Below, piece after piece: positions 53,611 through 64,000 of a DNA stretch of 64,000 nucleotides. Below the pieces are notes generated by a model. The model worked only from the letters and a program-made list of their open reading frames with translations. It had not been told where the DNA came from and made no database searches. The translations under genes and the position numbers were made by a program. Each line of letters starts with the position of its first letter. Position 1 is the stretch's first letter. The stretch is from assembly GCA_944332075.1 (NCBI GenBank), contig CALVJL010000002.1:62001-126000 (forward strand). Reading direction: 5' to 3'. The stretch comes from an uncultured Bacilli bacterium (GTDB lineage: Bacteria > Bacillota_I > Bacilli_A > RFN20 > CAG-449).

Positions 53611-55212
53611 ATGTCAAATAAACCAGTTATTTTATGCATCATGGATGGATATGGTTTGGCTCCAGCTTCTTCTGGAAATGCAATTAGCCAAGCAAAAAAA
53701 CCACATCTCGATGCAATTTTTAAAGAATATCCATATACCACGATTAAGGCTTCTGGTGAAGCAGTCGGTTTACCTGATGGTCAAATGGGTAATTCAGAAG
53801 TCGGTCACCTCAATATCGGTGCTGGCAGAATTGTTTATCAATCATTAACTTTAATTAATAAAGCTGTCAAAGATGGCACATTCTTTAAAAATGAAAAATA
53901 TTTAGATGCGATGAACCACGCTAAAAAGCATCATTCACATCTCCATATTTTTGGTTTGATGTCTGATGGCGGAGTCCATTCTCACGTCAACCACATCTGC
54001 GCGATTATTAAAATGGCAAAGCAACAAGGATTAGATGATGTCTTTGTTCATGCCTTTATGGATGGACGTGACGTCGATCCTCAATCCGGCGTTAAATATC
54101 TTGATATGGTCCAAAAAACTATGGATGAAGAAGGAATTGGACATATCGCTTCAATTTCCGGTAGATATTGGGCGATGGACAGAGATAAAAACTTTGACCG
54201 TATTGATGTCGCCTACAAGGTAATGGTCGATCATGAAGGTAAGTCTTTCACTGATTACCACGCTTATTTAAAAGAGCAATATGAATATTTGCCGACAATC
54301 GGTAAAGAACCTAGTGATGAATTTGTCACACCGGCTTATAACGCAAATGTCGATGGCAGAATTAAAGATGATGATGCAATTATCTTTATGAATTTCCGTC
54401 CAGATAGAGCTATTCAAATTTCTACTTTATTTACCAATCCATATTTCTATGAACATCCAACTCTCAAAGCTGATGGTACTCCAGCATTCAAGCCATATGT
54501 TCCTTCACATGTTTTAAAGAACATCTTCTATGTCTGCACGATGAAGTATGCTGATTCAGTTAAAGGTGAAATCGCTTTTGCTTTACCAAAGACTGATAAT
54601 GTCCTCGGTGAATTCTTAGCAGATCACGGCTATCATCAATTAAGAATTGCTGAAACTGAAAAATACGCTCATGTAACTTTCTTCTTTGATGGAACTAAGA
54701 ACTATGATGGAGTCGAAAGACCTGAATTAAAGAATTGCCGCCGCGTATTAATTAATTCACCAAAAGTTGCTACATATGATATGAAACCAGAAATGTCAGC
54801 TTATGAAGTAACTGATGCATTAATTAATGAATTAAATAAAGGCGATCTCGATGTTGTTATCGTTAACTACGCAAACTGCGATATGGTTGGTCACACAGCA
54901 GTCATCCCAGCAGCAATCAAAGCTGTTGAAACTGTTGATGAATGTGTTGGTAGAGTCTTTGATTGGACGCAGAAGCACGGCGGAGTGATGATTATTATCG
55001 CTGATCACGGTAATGCTGAAAAAGAACTTGATGAACATGGTAATCCATTTACCGCGCATACAACAAACGTTGTTCCTTGCTGCATCACTAAGAAAGGTCT
55101 CACCTTAAGAGAAGATGGTAAATTAAGCAATATCGCTCCGACAATTATTGAATTATTAGGCGATAAGGCACCAAAAGAAATGGATGAGCCTTCAATGATT
55201 ATTAATAAGTAA
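53611..55212 (+). CDS. gpmI: 2,3-bisphosphoglycerate-independent phosphoglycerate mutase
   Basis: 533 residues, slightly longer than usual (about 510). Converts 3-phosphoglycerate to 2-phosphoglycerate. The phosphatase-type metal site starts LCIMDGYGLAP; S62 in MGNSEVGHLNIGAGR is the phosphoserine; VHAFMDGRDVDP and ADHGNAEKELDEHGNPFTAHTTN complete the two manganese sites. AAAGGAG lies before the ATG. It stands alone rather than in a gap-pgk-tpi-gpmI-eno cluster. A terminator follows. Confidence 0.97.
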   Translation: MSNKPVILCIMDGYGLAPASSGNAISQAKKPHLDAIFKEYPYTTIKASGEAVGLPDGQMGNSEVGHLNIGAGRIVYQSLTLINKAVKDGTFFKNEKYLDAMNHAKKHHSHLHIFGLMSDGGVHSHVNHICAIIKMAKQQGLDDVFVHAFMDGRDVDPQSGVKYLDMVQKTMDEEGIGHIASISGRYWAMDRDKNFDRIDVAYKVMVDHEGKSFTDYHAYLKEQYEYLPTIGKEPSDEFVTPAYNANVDGRIKDDDAIIFMNFRPDRAIQISTLFTNPYFYEHPTLKADGTPAFKPYVPSHVLKNIFYVCTMKYADSVKGEIAFALPKTDNVLGEFLADHGYHQLRIAETEKYAHVTFFFDGTKNYDGVERPELKNCRRVLINSPKVATYDMKPEMSAYEVTDALINELNKGDLDVVIVNYANCDMVGHTAVIPAAIKAVETVDECVGRVFDWTQKHGGVMIIIADHGNAEKELDEHGNPFTAHTTNVVPCCITKKGLTLREDGKLSNIAPTIIELLGDKAPKEMDEPSMIINK

Positions 55213-55239
55213 TAATCTAGATAAGTTGATATTTTAAGA

Positions 55240-55267
55240 CCAAAGTCAATGGGCTTTGGCCTTTTTC
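55240..55267 (+). terminator. Intrinsic terminator after gpmI
   Basis: CCAAAGTC, an AATG loop and GGCTTTGG, then CCTTTTT. Confidence 0.82.
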
Positions 55268-55338
55268 TTCATAAATTATAATATTTCTTTGATATTATGG
55301 CTTATTCAGTTAACATGGTGATTACTTAGGAGGAATTT

Positions 55339-57033
55339 ATGAAATTAGAAGAAATGAAATATCAACGCGTTAACATTGATAAGTTGACAAAAAAAGTTAA
55401 TGCTTTATTAGATGAATTTAATAATGCTGAATCTTTTGAAATACAAGATAAAGTTTTTAATAAATTAAATAAAGTATTTGATGATGCGGCATCGGATTAT
55501 ACTTTGATTTCTATTCACTATACTTGTGATACGAATAATGAAAAATATGTTGCCGATCAAGAAGATGCTTCTACGACCGAACCACTTCTTTCTGACCTCG
55601 CTCAAAAGATGAATAAAGCCTTAATCGCTTCAAAGTTTAAAGATCAATATATTGAAAAATATGGTGAACACCTCTTTAAAATGATTGAAGCATCATTGAA
55701 ATCTTTTTCACCAGAAGTAATTGATGAACTACAAAAAATTAATTTACTTGTAAATAAATATGATGCTTTAATCGCTTCAGCAAAGATTGAATTTAATGGT
55801 GAAACATATAATTTATCGCAGATGGCTAAGTTTGCTCAATCTCTTGATAGAAATGTGAGAAGAGAAGCCGCGCTTAAAGCTGCAAAATTTTTTGAAGATA
55901 ATGATCAAGAACTCGGTGACATTTATGATCAGCTCGTTAAATTAAGAACGCAGATGGCCAAAAAACTCGGTTTTAATAATTATGTTGAACTCGGGTATTT
56001 ACGCCTAGGAAGAACTGATTATAACGCTCAAGACATCGCGTTATACCGCGATGAAATTTATAAACACATCGTCCCAATTACTAATAAATATTTCTTAGAG
56101 CAAAAAGAAAGAATTGGTGTTGAGAATCCTCAATATTACGATTTTAATGTTGAATTTAAAAACGGAAATCCTGCTCCTAAAGGAGATGTGCAGACATTAG
56201 TTAATAAAGCTCAAGAAATGTATCATCAGCTTTCTAAAACTACTGATGAATTCTTTGCTTTTTTAAGAGAAAACCATTTAATGGATTTAGAAGCGAGAAA
56301 AGGTAAAGTTGGCGGAGGATATATGACATTTATTCCTCGTTATAAATCACCATTTATCTTTGCTAATTTCAACGGAACATTAAGCGACGTTAATACATTA
56401 ACTCATGAATTTGGGCATGCCTTACAGGGCTATCTCACCAGAAATTTCAAAATCAGCGATTATCGCTCACCGACATTAGAAGCCTGTGAAATCCATTCAA
56501 CTAGTATGGAATTATTTACATACCCATGGATGGACTTGTTCTTTGAAGAAGATGTTGAAAAATATCGTTATCAAAATTTAAAGGACGAACTCTGCTTTAT
56601 CCCTTATGGAACAGTTATCGATGAATTCCAACATTTTGTTTATGAGCATCCTGAGGCTTCTCATGAAGAGAGATGTCAAGCTTATAAGAGGATTGAAGAA
56701 AAATATTTACCGCATAAAAAATATGATGACTGCGAGATTTATAGCCGTGGTCGTTTCTGGTTAAAACAAGGCCATGTCTTCTCAACCCCATTTTATTATA
56801 TCGATTATACTTTAGCTCACCTCTGCGCCTTCCAGTTCTTCACTCTCGATTTAAAAAATCATGAAAAAGCTTGGAATAAATATTTAAGATTTTCCAAGAT
56901 GGGAGGCAAATACGGCTTTAGAGAATTGCTTGCTAAAGCTCATTTACTTAATCCTCTTGATCAAGGTAATATCAACAAAATCATTAAACCGATTGAAAAT
57001 TATTTAGATGAATTTAAGTTACCTAATGAATAA
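55339..57033 (+). CDS. pepF: M3-family oligoendopeptidase F
   Basis: 564 residues. Zinc peptidase that cuts short peptides in the cytoplasm. The active site is THEFGHALQGY (H356, E357, H360), and E in TLEACEIHSTSMEL is the third ligand; YYIDYTLAHLCAFQFF is typical of PepF. No signal peptide. A clear AGGAGG site lies 7 nt before the ATG. It stands alone, with its own terminator. Confidence 0.94.
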   Translation: MKLEEMKYQRVNIDKLTKKVNALLDEFNNAESFEIQDKVFNKLNKVFDDAASDYTLISIHYTCDTNNEKYVADQEDASTTEPLLSDLAQKMNKALIASKFKDQYIEKYGEHLFKMIEASLKSFSPEVIDELQKINLLVNKYDALIASAKIEFNGETYNLSQMAKFAQSLDRNVRREAALKAAKFFEDNDQELGDIYDQLVKLRTQMAKKLGFNNYVELGYLRLGRTDYNAQDIALYRDEIYKHIVPITNKYFLEQKERIGVENPQYYDFNVEFKNGNPAPKGDVQTLVNKAQEMYHQLSKTTDEFFAFLRENHLMDLEARKGKVGGGYMTFIPRYKSPFIFANFNGTLSDVNTLTHEFGHALQGYLTRNFKISDYRSPTLEACEIHSTSMELFTYPWMDLFFEEDVEKYRYQNLKDELCFIPYGTVIDEFQHFVYEHPEASHEERCQAYKRIEEKYLPHKKYDDCEIYSRGRFWLKQGHVFSTPFYYIDYTLAHLCAFQFFTLDLKNHEKAWNKYLRFSKMGGKYGFRELLAKAHLLNPLDQGNINKIIKPIENYLDEFKLPNE

Positions 57034-57037
57034 TTAT

Positions 57038-57061
57038 AAGGCATCGAAAAGATGCCTTTTT
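57038..57061 (+). terminator. Intrinsic terminator after pepF
   Basis: AAGGCATC, GAAAA loop and GATGCCTT, then TTTT. Confidence 0.88.
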
Positions 57062-57085
57062 ATATTAAAATGTGACCTAATGAAT

Positions 57086-58384
57086 TTATTTTAATTTAGG
57101 CAATGATATTTTTATAAATATATATTGTTCAATATATGATACGAATAGATGAGTTACCATTCCAAATCCAAACATTAATATTATCAGATCTAAACTCATA
57201 GAAATAATTGAAAATGATGTCAATAAATAAAATATGCCATAGTAAATAAAATTTATTATTAAGGAATTACATAGATTATATACGGTTTTCCCGTATCCTA
57301 TGAATATATTATCAGGTATAACACATAGTGAATATGCTATATAAAATGGAACAAGTTTCAAAAGAATATTATTTATTTCTAGAAAGTTTTCTAGTTTTTC
57401 AATTTTAGCTAAATAAAAATTCCAAGTTGGCATGGTTGCTAACCAAATTATTGAAGTAATAATCACGATGAAATAATAATTTGATTGCATAAGCGATTTG
57501 TATGGCTTTTTGCAATCGCTACGAATGATTTCTGTAAGAGCAGTAATTGGTATTAATAGCCAGCCATAAATGAAATTATTAGCTAACCAATATGAGCCCT
57601 GATTTGCAACCATATTCACCATTTTTACAACCATTAACATATAGACAAAGTTATCTACAAATGATTGTAATCCAGAAAACATACCAATTTTTAAATACAT
57701 TTTAAAAACGGGAAGATCAGATGTGTTTAATAATGATGGCTTAATAAATTTATTAAGAATTAGTATTATCAAAGTTGATAATGATAAAAGTGAATTAACA
57801 AAAATATTAGAATATGCAACACCTAAAGCTCCAATATTTGGAATGATTATAAAATCAGAAATAACAAGTAAAACGCATTTAATTACTAAAAATAAGTAGA
57901 CATAAATATTTTTGCTTAAAACGACAAAAACAACCATCGCTAGGGAAGAAATAATTTCGATTGCAAAACTAATAGTTTCTAATCTAAGGTATTGAGTTGT
58001 CAATTCTACATTATCTTTAACCATTATTGATATTAGATATTGCCCATAAAAATAACAAATAATTTGAAAAATAAAATATATGATAAATGCAATAATACCA
58101 GTTTTGAAAATTACTGATGAGAAATTCTCTTTTTCTGTTACATATATTATGTTAAAAACTGAATAAAGAGGAATAACTAGAAAGGCTTTTAATGTTTCAC
58201 TTATTAAATCATACCATTCCATTTGACCGAGAATGTTTATGATAGATGTATCGGAATTTAAAGAAATTAATGCCGTTCTAATGGCTTGATAGATGGCAGG
58301 CACCAATGCTAAAAGACATAATGAAATAAAAAGTTTCCAGTTAAAGTATTTTAAATTATTTAACCATATTTTAATTGTTGCCAT
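57086..58384 (-). CDS. MATE-like multi-pass membrane transporter
   Basis: 432 residues, about 12 TM helices in two halves. The repeat of GALGVAYSNIFVNSLLSL and the second-half KIGMFSGLQSFVDNFVYMLMVVKMVN suggests MATE/MVF (flippase) superfamily, but it is divergent and lacks strong family marks. The DNA is more A+T-rich than in its neighbours, and the gene carries many ATA and AAA codons. It is divergent from the DUF2130 gene, with 132 bp between the starts. AGGGG lies before the ATG. Substrate unknown; drug, lipid-linked or oligosaccharide transport are all possible. Confidence 0.72.
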   Translation of the reverse strand: MATIKIWLNNLKYFNWKLFISLCLLALVPAIYQAIRTALISLNSDTSIINILGQMEWYDLISETLKAFLVIPLYSVFNIIYVTEKENFSSVIFKTGIIAFIIYFIFQIICYFYGQYLISIMVKDNVELTTQYLRLETISFAIEIISSLAMVVFVVLSKNIYVYLFLVIKCVLLVISDFIIIPNIGALGVAYSNIFVNSLLSLSTLIILILNKFIKPSLLNTSDLPVFKMYLKIGMFSGLQSFVDNFVYMLMVVKMVNMVANQGSYWLANNFIYGWLLIPITALTEIIRSDCKKPYKSLMQSNYYFIVIITSIIWLATMPTWNFYLAKIEKLENFLEINNILLKLVPFYIAYSLCVIPDNIFIGYGKTVYNLCNSLIINFIYYGIFYLLTSFSIISMSLDLIILMFGFGMVTHLFVSYIEQYIFIKISLPKLK

Positions 58385-58408
58385 AAATACCCCTAACTCA
58401 TCTTATTT

Positions 58409-58437
58409 ATTATATGACAAGTCAATCTTTTTGTTAA
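58409..58437 (-). promoter_or_regulatory. Promoter of the MATE-like gene
   Basis: TTAACA (58432-58437), a 17-bp spacer and TATAAT (58409-58414) on the minus strand. Confidence 0.65.
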
Positions 58438-58451
58438 AAATTTGTTGTCAT

Positions 58452-58473
58452 GTTTAAAAACAACTTTTTAAAC
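58452..58473. repeat. Perfect inverted repeat in the MATE-like/DUF2130 divergent region
   Basis: GTTTAAAAA-CAAC-TTTTTAAAC, 9-bp arms. It covers the -35 region of the DUF2130 gene and lies just upstream of the opposite promoter, as an operator for both would. Confidence 0.55.
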
Positions 58474-58488
58474 AAACCGTAAGATATC

Positions 58489-58497
58489 TGCTAAAAT
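58489..58497 (+). promoter_or_regulatory. Extended -10 promoter of the DUF2130 gene
   Basis: TGCTAAAAT is a TGn-extended -10, 19 bp before the start codon at 58517. Confidence 0.5.
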
Positions 58498-58516
58498 ATT
58501 AATAAAGGTGGTTTAT

Positions 58517-59971
58517 ATGAAAAAATTAAATGTTATTGTTAGAGATAAAAATACTCTTGTTTTAGAAGAAAATGGAGAAAAAGGTGATTATATTGATTTA
58601 TCTACGCTTAATAATGTCGATTTTAGTCAAATCGAAGAGATTATTGAACAAGGTAAAGATATAACATATCAAAAAAAGATAAGTGAAGTCTTAACTAGTT
58701 TAGAAAATCAAAAAGATTTAGAAATTGCAAAATTGAAATCAGATAATGAAAATGCTCTTAAGTTACTCAAATCTGATTTGGAAACAGCTCATAGCGAAAA
58801 AATCCATCAATTGACCGATGATAAGACTAGACAGATAAATGAATTAAAAGAAAAAATAAGTATTTCTGAAAAGACGTATAATGCTAATCTTGAAAGTGAA
58901 AAGCAAAAGCTTATTAACGAATATCAAAATAAGTTAAACGCTCAACAAACGGAATTTGCCAATAGAATCAATATGCTAAATAGCAAGATTCAATTATTAG
59001 AATCAACGGCTGATAAAAATTTAGAAAATGAAAAAATGAAAATCAGCAAGGAATATGAAGATAAGATTAATCAGCTTAATTTAGCATTGCAGGCTAAAGA
59101 GATAGACTTTAATAAAAAAGTTGATGAAATAAAAATTGCTAACGATAAAGTCTTACAAGAAAAAACCGAGCAGATAAAAGAAGTCGAAGATAAATATAAT
59201 ACTTTGGCAAGAAGAAAATCGGAATTCAACGTAAAGCAAATCGGTGAAGATCTTGAATCTTGGTGCAATAATGAAATGGTTTCTTATATGCAAAACGGGT
59301 TTACTAATTGCCGTTGGAATAAGGATAATGAAGTAGTAAAAAACGAAGATGAATTTAAAGGTAGTAAAGCGGATTTTATCTTTAAAATCTATGCTTCTGA
59401 TCAATGCCTTGATGAAGAATTATTAACATCGGTTTGCTTAGATATGAAGGACGAAGATCCTAATTCAAAAAACAAAAAGAAAAATAGTGACTACTATAAA
59501 GATTTAGATAAAAATAGGACTAAAAAGAATTGCAAATATGCGGTTTTAGTTAGTAACCTTGAATTAGATAAACCAAATGATCTACCGATTATGAAAGTTA
59601 GAGAATACGAAGATATGTATGTAGTGAGACCATCATACATGGTGACTTTCCTTAACATGGTCGTTTCTTTAACTAATAAATTTAAAAATCTTCTTTTGAG
59701 TGATATTAAAGCGAGAGAAGAACTTAAGTCGCAAGAAGAATTAATGGAAGAATTTGCTAGATTAAAAGAAACTTATCTCGATAAACCATTAGAATCTTTA
59801 AGAAAAAATATTGATGATTTATCTTCTAGTAATGAAAGTATTATTAAATCTGCTAGAAAAATTGAAGATATTATTGAAAAGATTAAGAAAAGCTATCTTG
59901 AAAGTATTGATGCAAAGATTTCAAAGTTTGACATTAGTATTAATAAAGCGTATAGGAAAGCTGATAAATAA
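58517..59971 (+). CDS. DUF2130 protein: coiled coil plus nuclease-like core
   Basis: 484 residues. A long charged coiled coil fills about residues 40-240. The conserved core follows: IGEDLESWCNNEM, GSKADFIF, CLDMKDE, KKKNSDYYKDLDKNR, KKNCKYAVLVSNLE and MYVVRPSYMV, which match the DUF2130 family. D286 and the D309-x-K311 pair have the spacing of a PD-(D/E)xK nuclease site; that link is inference. A second helical region ends the protein. Function is unknown. The frame extends to a GTG at 58508, but that codon lies in the ribosome binding site AAAGGTGG. Confidence 0.82.
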   Translation: MKKLNVIVRDKNTLVLEENGEKGDYIDLSTLNNVDFSQIEEIIEQGKDITYQKKISEVLTSLENQKDLEIAKLKSDNENALKLLKSDLETAHSEKIHQLTDDKTRQINELKEKISISEKTYNANLESEKQKLINEYQNKLNAQQTEFANRINMLNSKIQLLESTADKNLENEKMKISKEYEDKINQLNLALQAKEIDFNKKVDEIKIANDKVLQEKTEQIKEVEDKYNTLARRKSEFNVKQIGEDLESWCNNEMVSYMQNGFTNCRWNKDNEVVKNEDEFKGSKADFIFKIYASDQCLDEELLTSVCLDMKDEDPNSKNKKKNSDYYKDLDKNRTKKNCKYAVLVSNLELDKPNDLPIMKVREYEDMYVVRPSYMVTFLNMVVSLTNKFKNLLLSDIKAREELKSQEELMEEFARLKETYLDKPLESLRKNIDDLSSSNESIIKSARKIEDIIEKIKKSYLESIDAKISKFDISINKAYRKADK

Positions 59972-59975
59972 AAAA

Positions 59976-59999
59976 TTATCCCAAATATGGGATATTTTC
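59976..59999. terminator. Hairpin between the convergent DUF2130 and lipoprotein genes
   Basis: ATCCCA, AATA loop and TGGGAT, with an A-run before and a T-rich run after; it could end transcripts from both sides. Confidence 0.65.
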
Positions 60000-60004
60000 T
60001 TTTG

Positions 60005-61285
60005 CTAGATAGAAAAATTATAGCAGTATACCATAGGATATTTTGAAGTATTCCACATATAAGGAAATACCACCAAACTAACTTTTATTTCTTCTAAAGC
60101 GTATTCGTAGAGCGGGCAATAATCAACGTTGCTATCTGTTAATTGCCGGCAGTTTTCATTATCTATCATAATGCTCTTAGCGGACTTAGCATTTTCAATA
60201 GTAGAAAATGGAGAATTGTAGTAATTATCCGTTAAAACTAGATTACCTTTTCCATCTTTTAAATAGTAGTTTATATATCCTTCAACTAATTTTGGGGTTT
60301 CAAAGAATTTGGTATATTCTGGATATTTTTCTTCTTCGTCAACTTGATAAGTGTATTTATAAAAATCTGATGCTTTCAATGAAGATGAATCATTATAATT
60401 AAAAGCTATTTCTTCGGAGATAGGCTCGCTATAAACGTATTCTAAACTTGGACGATAATTATAGACGCTTAAAGCACCGACTAAGATATAAGATGATCCT
60501 TTTGTAAAATTATTCGTCACTTTATCATTGCCGTGAACGTTGATAATATATTGCCCGTTTCCAAAATAAAGATTAGTGCTATTGATATCTTTAGCTAGGC
60601 AGGTAACTTTAGTTTTTATAACAGATGAATATGCTACTCCTTTGCAATTAAGAGACAAATTGTTTAAATGGTCGTAGATGTCAGAAAGAGACAATTCCTC
60701 TGCTAATGATAAATAGTCTGTTGAAATTATATCGTCACCGATATATTCTATTTCACCATCTGAAATAATTTCTGGCTCGGTTTTATTATAAAGACCTATG
60801 ACACCTTTAACGTGATATGTTTGACGTTCTGTGATATATCTTTTTAAATCTTTATATTCATTATCAGTGATTTTTACATAGATATAGTCTTCTCCGTCGC
60901 TCATTAAGGCTTTATAACGGCTTCCATATCCTTGCTTAGTGGTAATCGCATCAAGAACAGCAATTAACTGCAAATCTATTTCAACTTCTTCTGTTGATTC
61001 ATAGACTCCGACTTCGTTAACGGATGAAAGATAATTTGCTGCTTTGCTTTTAATATCTTTCACTGAAATTTTTTCAGCAGCTGAATTACTTGACGAAGAA
61101 CTCTGCTCGGAAGAGTTGTTACTTGATGTGATATTACTTGAAGAGCTTGTTGTTTGCACAGCAGTGGATTGTGAACTAGATGTGGATAAAGAAACCGAAG
61201 TTCCTGAGATGATATTTGCTCCTTGGCAAGCGGTTAATCCCGTTAAAAAAATCAGGCCTGATAAGATAAAATTTTTCTTTTTCAT
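60005..61285 (-). CDS. Ser-rich-linker lipoprotein of unknown function
   Basis: 426 residues. Lipoprotein signal with lipobox LTAC (C20), then a Ser/Thr-rich linker of about 50 residues (many SSS runs). The folded part from about 75 appears to hold two beta-rich units (about 85-190 and 210-310) with OB-fold-like patterns such as YIYVKITDNEY...GVIGLYNKTEPEI and NLYFGNGQYIINVHG...SSYILVGALSVYNYRPSLEYV. The last 100 residues match nothing I know. OB-like lipoprotein domains of this kind are common in gut Bacilli; function not known. A TATAAT lies about 50 nt upstream. Confidence 0.7.
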   Translation of the reverse strand: MKKKNFILSGLIFLTGLTACQGANIISGTSVSLSTSSSQSTAVQTTSSSSNITSSNNSSEQSSSSSNSAAEKISVKDIKSKAANYLSSVNEVGVYESTEEVEIDLQLIAVLDAITTKQGYGSRYKALMSDGEDYIYVKITDNEYKDLKRYITERQTYHVKGVIGLYNKTEPEIISDGEIEYIGDDIISTDYLSLAEELSLSDIYDHLNNLSLNCKGVAYSSVIKTKVTCLAKDINSTNLYFGNGQYIINVHGNDKVTNNFTKGSSYILVGALSVYNYRPSLEYVYSEPISEEIAFNYNDSSSLKASDFYKYTYQVDEEEKYPEYTKFFETPKLVEGYINYYLKDGKGNLVLTDNYYNSPFSTIENAKSAKSIMIDNENCRQLTDSNVDYCPLYEYALEEIKVSLVVFPYMWNTSKYPMVYCYNFSI

Positions 61286-61350
61286 AAACTATTCCTATAC
61301 ATATTTTGATGAACATTTTTATTATATGCATAGTTAATTTAATAGTCAGT

Positions 61351-61378
61351 AAAAATATCTTATCAGACCTGAAATATT
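61351..61378 (-). terminator. Probable terminator of the groES-groEL operon
   Basis: On the minus strand AATAT-TT-CAG pairs imperfectly with CTG-ATAAG-ATATT, followed by TTTTT. The bulge makes it less sure than others here. Confidence 0.5.
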
Positions 61379-61407
61379 ATTAGATTTTTAAATTACTTAA
61401 TGAAGTC

Positions 61408-63311
<1,904 letters not shown>

Positions 63312-63333
63312 TATTTCTTGCCTCCTACATGAT

Positions 63334-63361
63334 ATTGTAGTCCAATTTTTAGCACTGTCAA
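63334..63361 (-). promoter_or_regulatory. Promoter of groES-groEL
   Basis: TTGACA (63356-63361), a 16-bp spacer and TACAAT (63334-63339) on the minus strand. The -35 box lies inside the CIRCE element. Confidence 0.8.
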
Positions 63362-63375
63362 TATCTGAGTGCTAA
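63349..63375. promoter_or_regulatory. CIRCE operator (HrcA binding site)
   Basis: TTAGCACTG, 9 bp, GAGTGCTAA: one mismatch to the consensus TTAGCACTC-N9-GAGTGCTAA. Standard heat-shock control by HrcA; hrcA itself is not in the window. Confidence 0.95.
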
Positions 63376-63452
63376 CTTTTTTATAGGAATTAAAACAGGT
63401 TATCATAAATAAAATCCATGCTTATAAACTATATGCAGCAATTGTTTTATGT

Positions 63453-63458
63453 TATAAT
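63453..63458 (+). promoter_or_regulatory. -10 box of a predicted leaderless promoter
   Basis: TGTTATAAT (TGn-extended) ends 7 nt before the ATG at 63466. No Shine-Dalgarno is present. Confidence 0.5.
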
Positions 63459-63465
63459 AACAATA

Positions 63466-64000
63466 ATGAAAAACGAATTAATTTTTAACGAAGAAAGCCT
63501 AGATAATCTTCATCAAGAAGCAATCGCTTTGTTTGCTGAAAAGAAAAAAATTAATTTTAAGGATGACTTCGCCCGTAGCCAATTTAATAAAATTCTTTAT
63601 TCTAAAACTAATGAAAATAAAATTTATGGCGAACTAGGATACTATGATCAAAGCCATAAATATTTTTCTGATTTATCAAAGGTTACGAATATAAAAAAGA
63701 AAAAGGTCAAAGGATATCATTTTGAATATCTATTTGAAAATAATATTCTCAAATTTTTAATACGTTATAGTAAGGACAATCATCCTTTCTATCACGAATT
63801 TAGAAGGCTCGATGGGGAATTTATTTATGTTTTTGACTATGAAAATAATTCGTTAAGATATTTTACGCATTTTCAAAGAAATAAAGAATATTGGATTTAT
63901 GATCAAATTAGCGATAACGGACTAACATTAGAACGATATATCATTTTCCCAAATGATAATAAAATGATTGAAGTGTTTATTAATTTATTCCTTTATCAAG
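63466..64000 (+). CDS. Hypothetical protein, cut by the window end
   Basis: At least 178 codons, open to the end of the window. It starts MKNELIFNEESLDNLHQEAI, and is rich in Tyr, Phe, Asn and Lys (GYHFEYLFENNILKFLIRYS, YIIFPNDNKMIEVF). The pattern of short beta-strands around YGELGYYDQ and GEFIYVFDYENNSLRYF suggests a cytoplasmic, beta-rich protein. No signal peptide or TM helix. I do not recognise the family. It is divergent from groES. Confidence 0.6.
   Translation, partial: MKNELIFNEESLDNLHQEAIALFAEKKKINFKDDFARSQFNKILYSKTNENKIYGELGYYDQSHKYFSDLSKVTNIKKKKVKGYHFEYLFENNILKFLIRYSKDNHPFYHEFRRLDGEFIYVFDYENNSLRYFTHFQRNKEYWIYDQISDNGLTLERYIIFPNDNKMIEVFINLFLYQ

Overview
The window is a dense, low-GC chromosomal segment from a bacterium of the class Bacilli. 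The likely source is an uncultured, gut-type, reduced-genome lineage near the Mollicutes (RF39/RFN20-like); that placement is inference from gene content, not a phylogeny. The code is standard: TGA ends rny, ymdB, miaB and mutL. No phage genes, insertion sequences or CRISPR arrays were seen.

Left third (1-29917). Mostly + strand housekeeping operons in Bacillus-like order: dnaD-nth with convergent recU; gpsB-rnpB; pgsA-cinA-recA; rny-ymdB-miaB-ricA; mutS-mutL-miaA-fhs-folD-DUF951; ychF-ispF-gltX; ywiB-argS-rpoE-nrnA-cysQ. Stop and start codons usually overlap by 1-16 nt. Two fused ABC-permease genes sit between the DUF951 gene and ychF; the second is split by a frameshift at a run of eight A.

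Middle (29918-37595). A minus-strand efflux block holds a MATE pump with an attenuator-like leader and a heterodimeric ABC exporter with one degenerate ATP site. Next come nfu and a five-tRNA operon (Val-Tyr-Gln-Lys-Leu) divergent from proS.

Glycan region (37656-51107). An AgrC/AgrA-type two-component system is divergent from three surface glycosidases: a domain-permuted, doubly membrane-anchored GH3, a GH16 lichenase-like lipoprotein with three C-terminal repeats, and a GH5 lipoprotein. A perfect cre-type operator lies in the divergent region. Together they suggest outside-the-cell breakdown of mixed-linkage beta-glucan. pgi, cvfD and ispD, and a cytoplasmic GH2, follow.

Right end (51247-64000). 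pyrG, a pRiA4b ORF-3-like gene, gpmI and pepF, then an accessory stretch (a second MATE-like protein, a DUF2130 protein with a nuclease-like core, an unknown Ser-rich lipoprotein), then groES-groEL under a CIRCE operator that overlaps its -35 box, and a gene cut by the window edge.

The most interesting points are the A8 frameshift in the ABC transporter, a FolD lacking its catalytic lysine, genes with a -10 box 7-9 nt before the ATG (leaderless mRNAs), the MATE leader attenuator, the pyrG terminator hairpin lying at the predicted 5' end of the next transcript, and the permuted GH3 locus with its quorum-sensor-like regulator. I did not find an unmistakable new multi-gene system.
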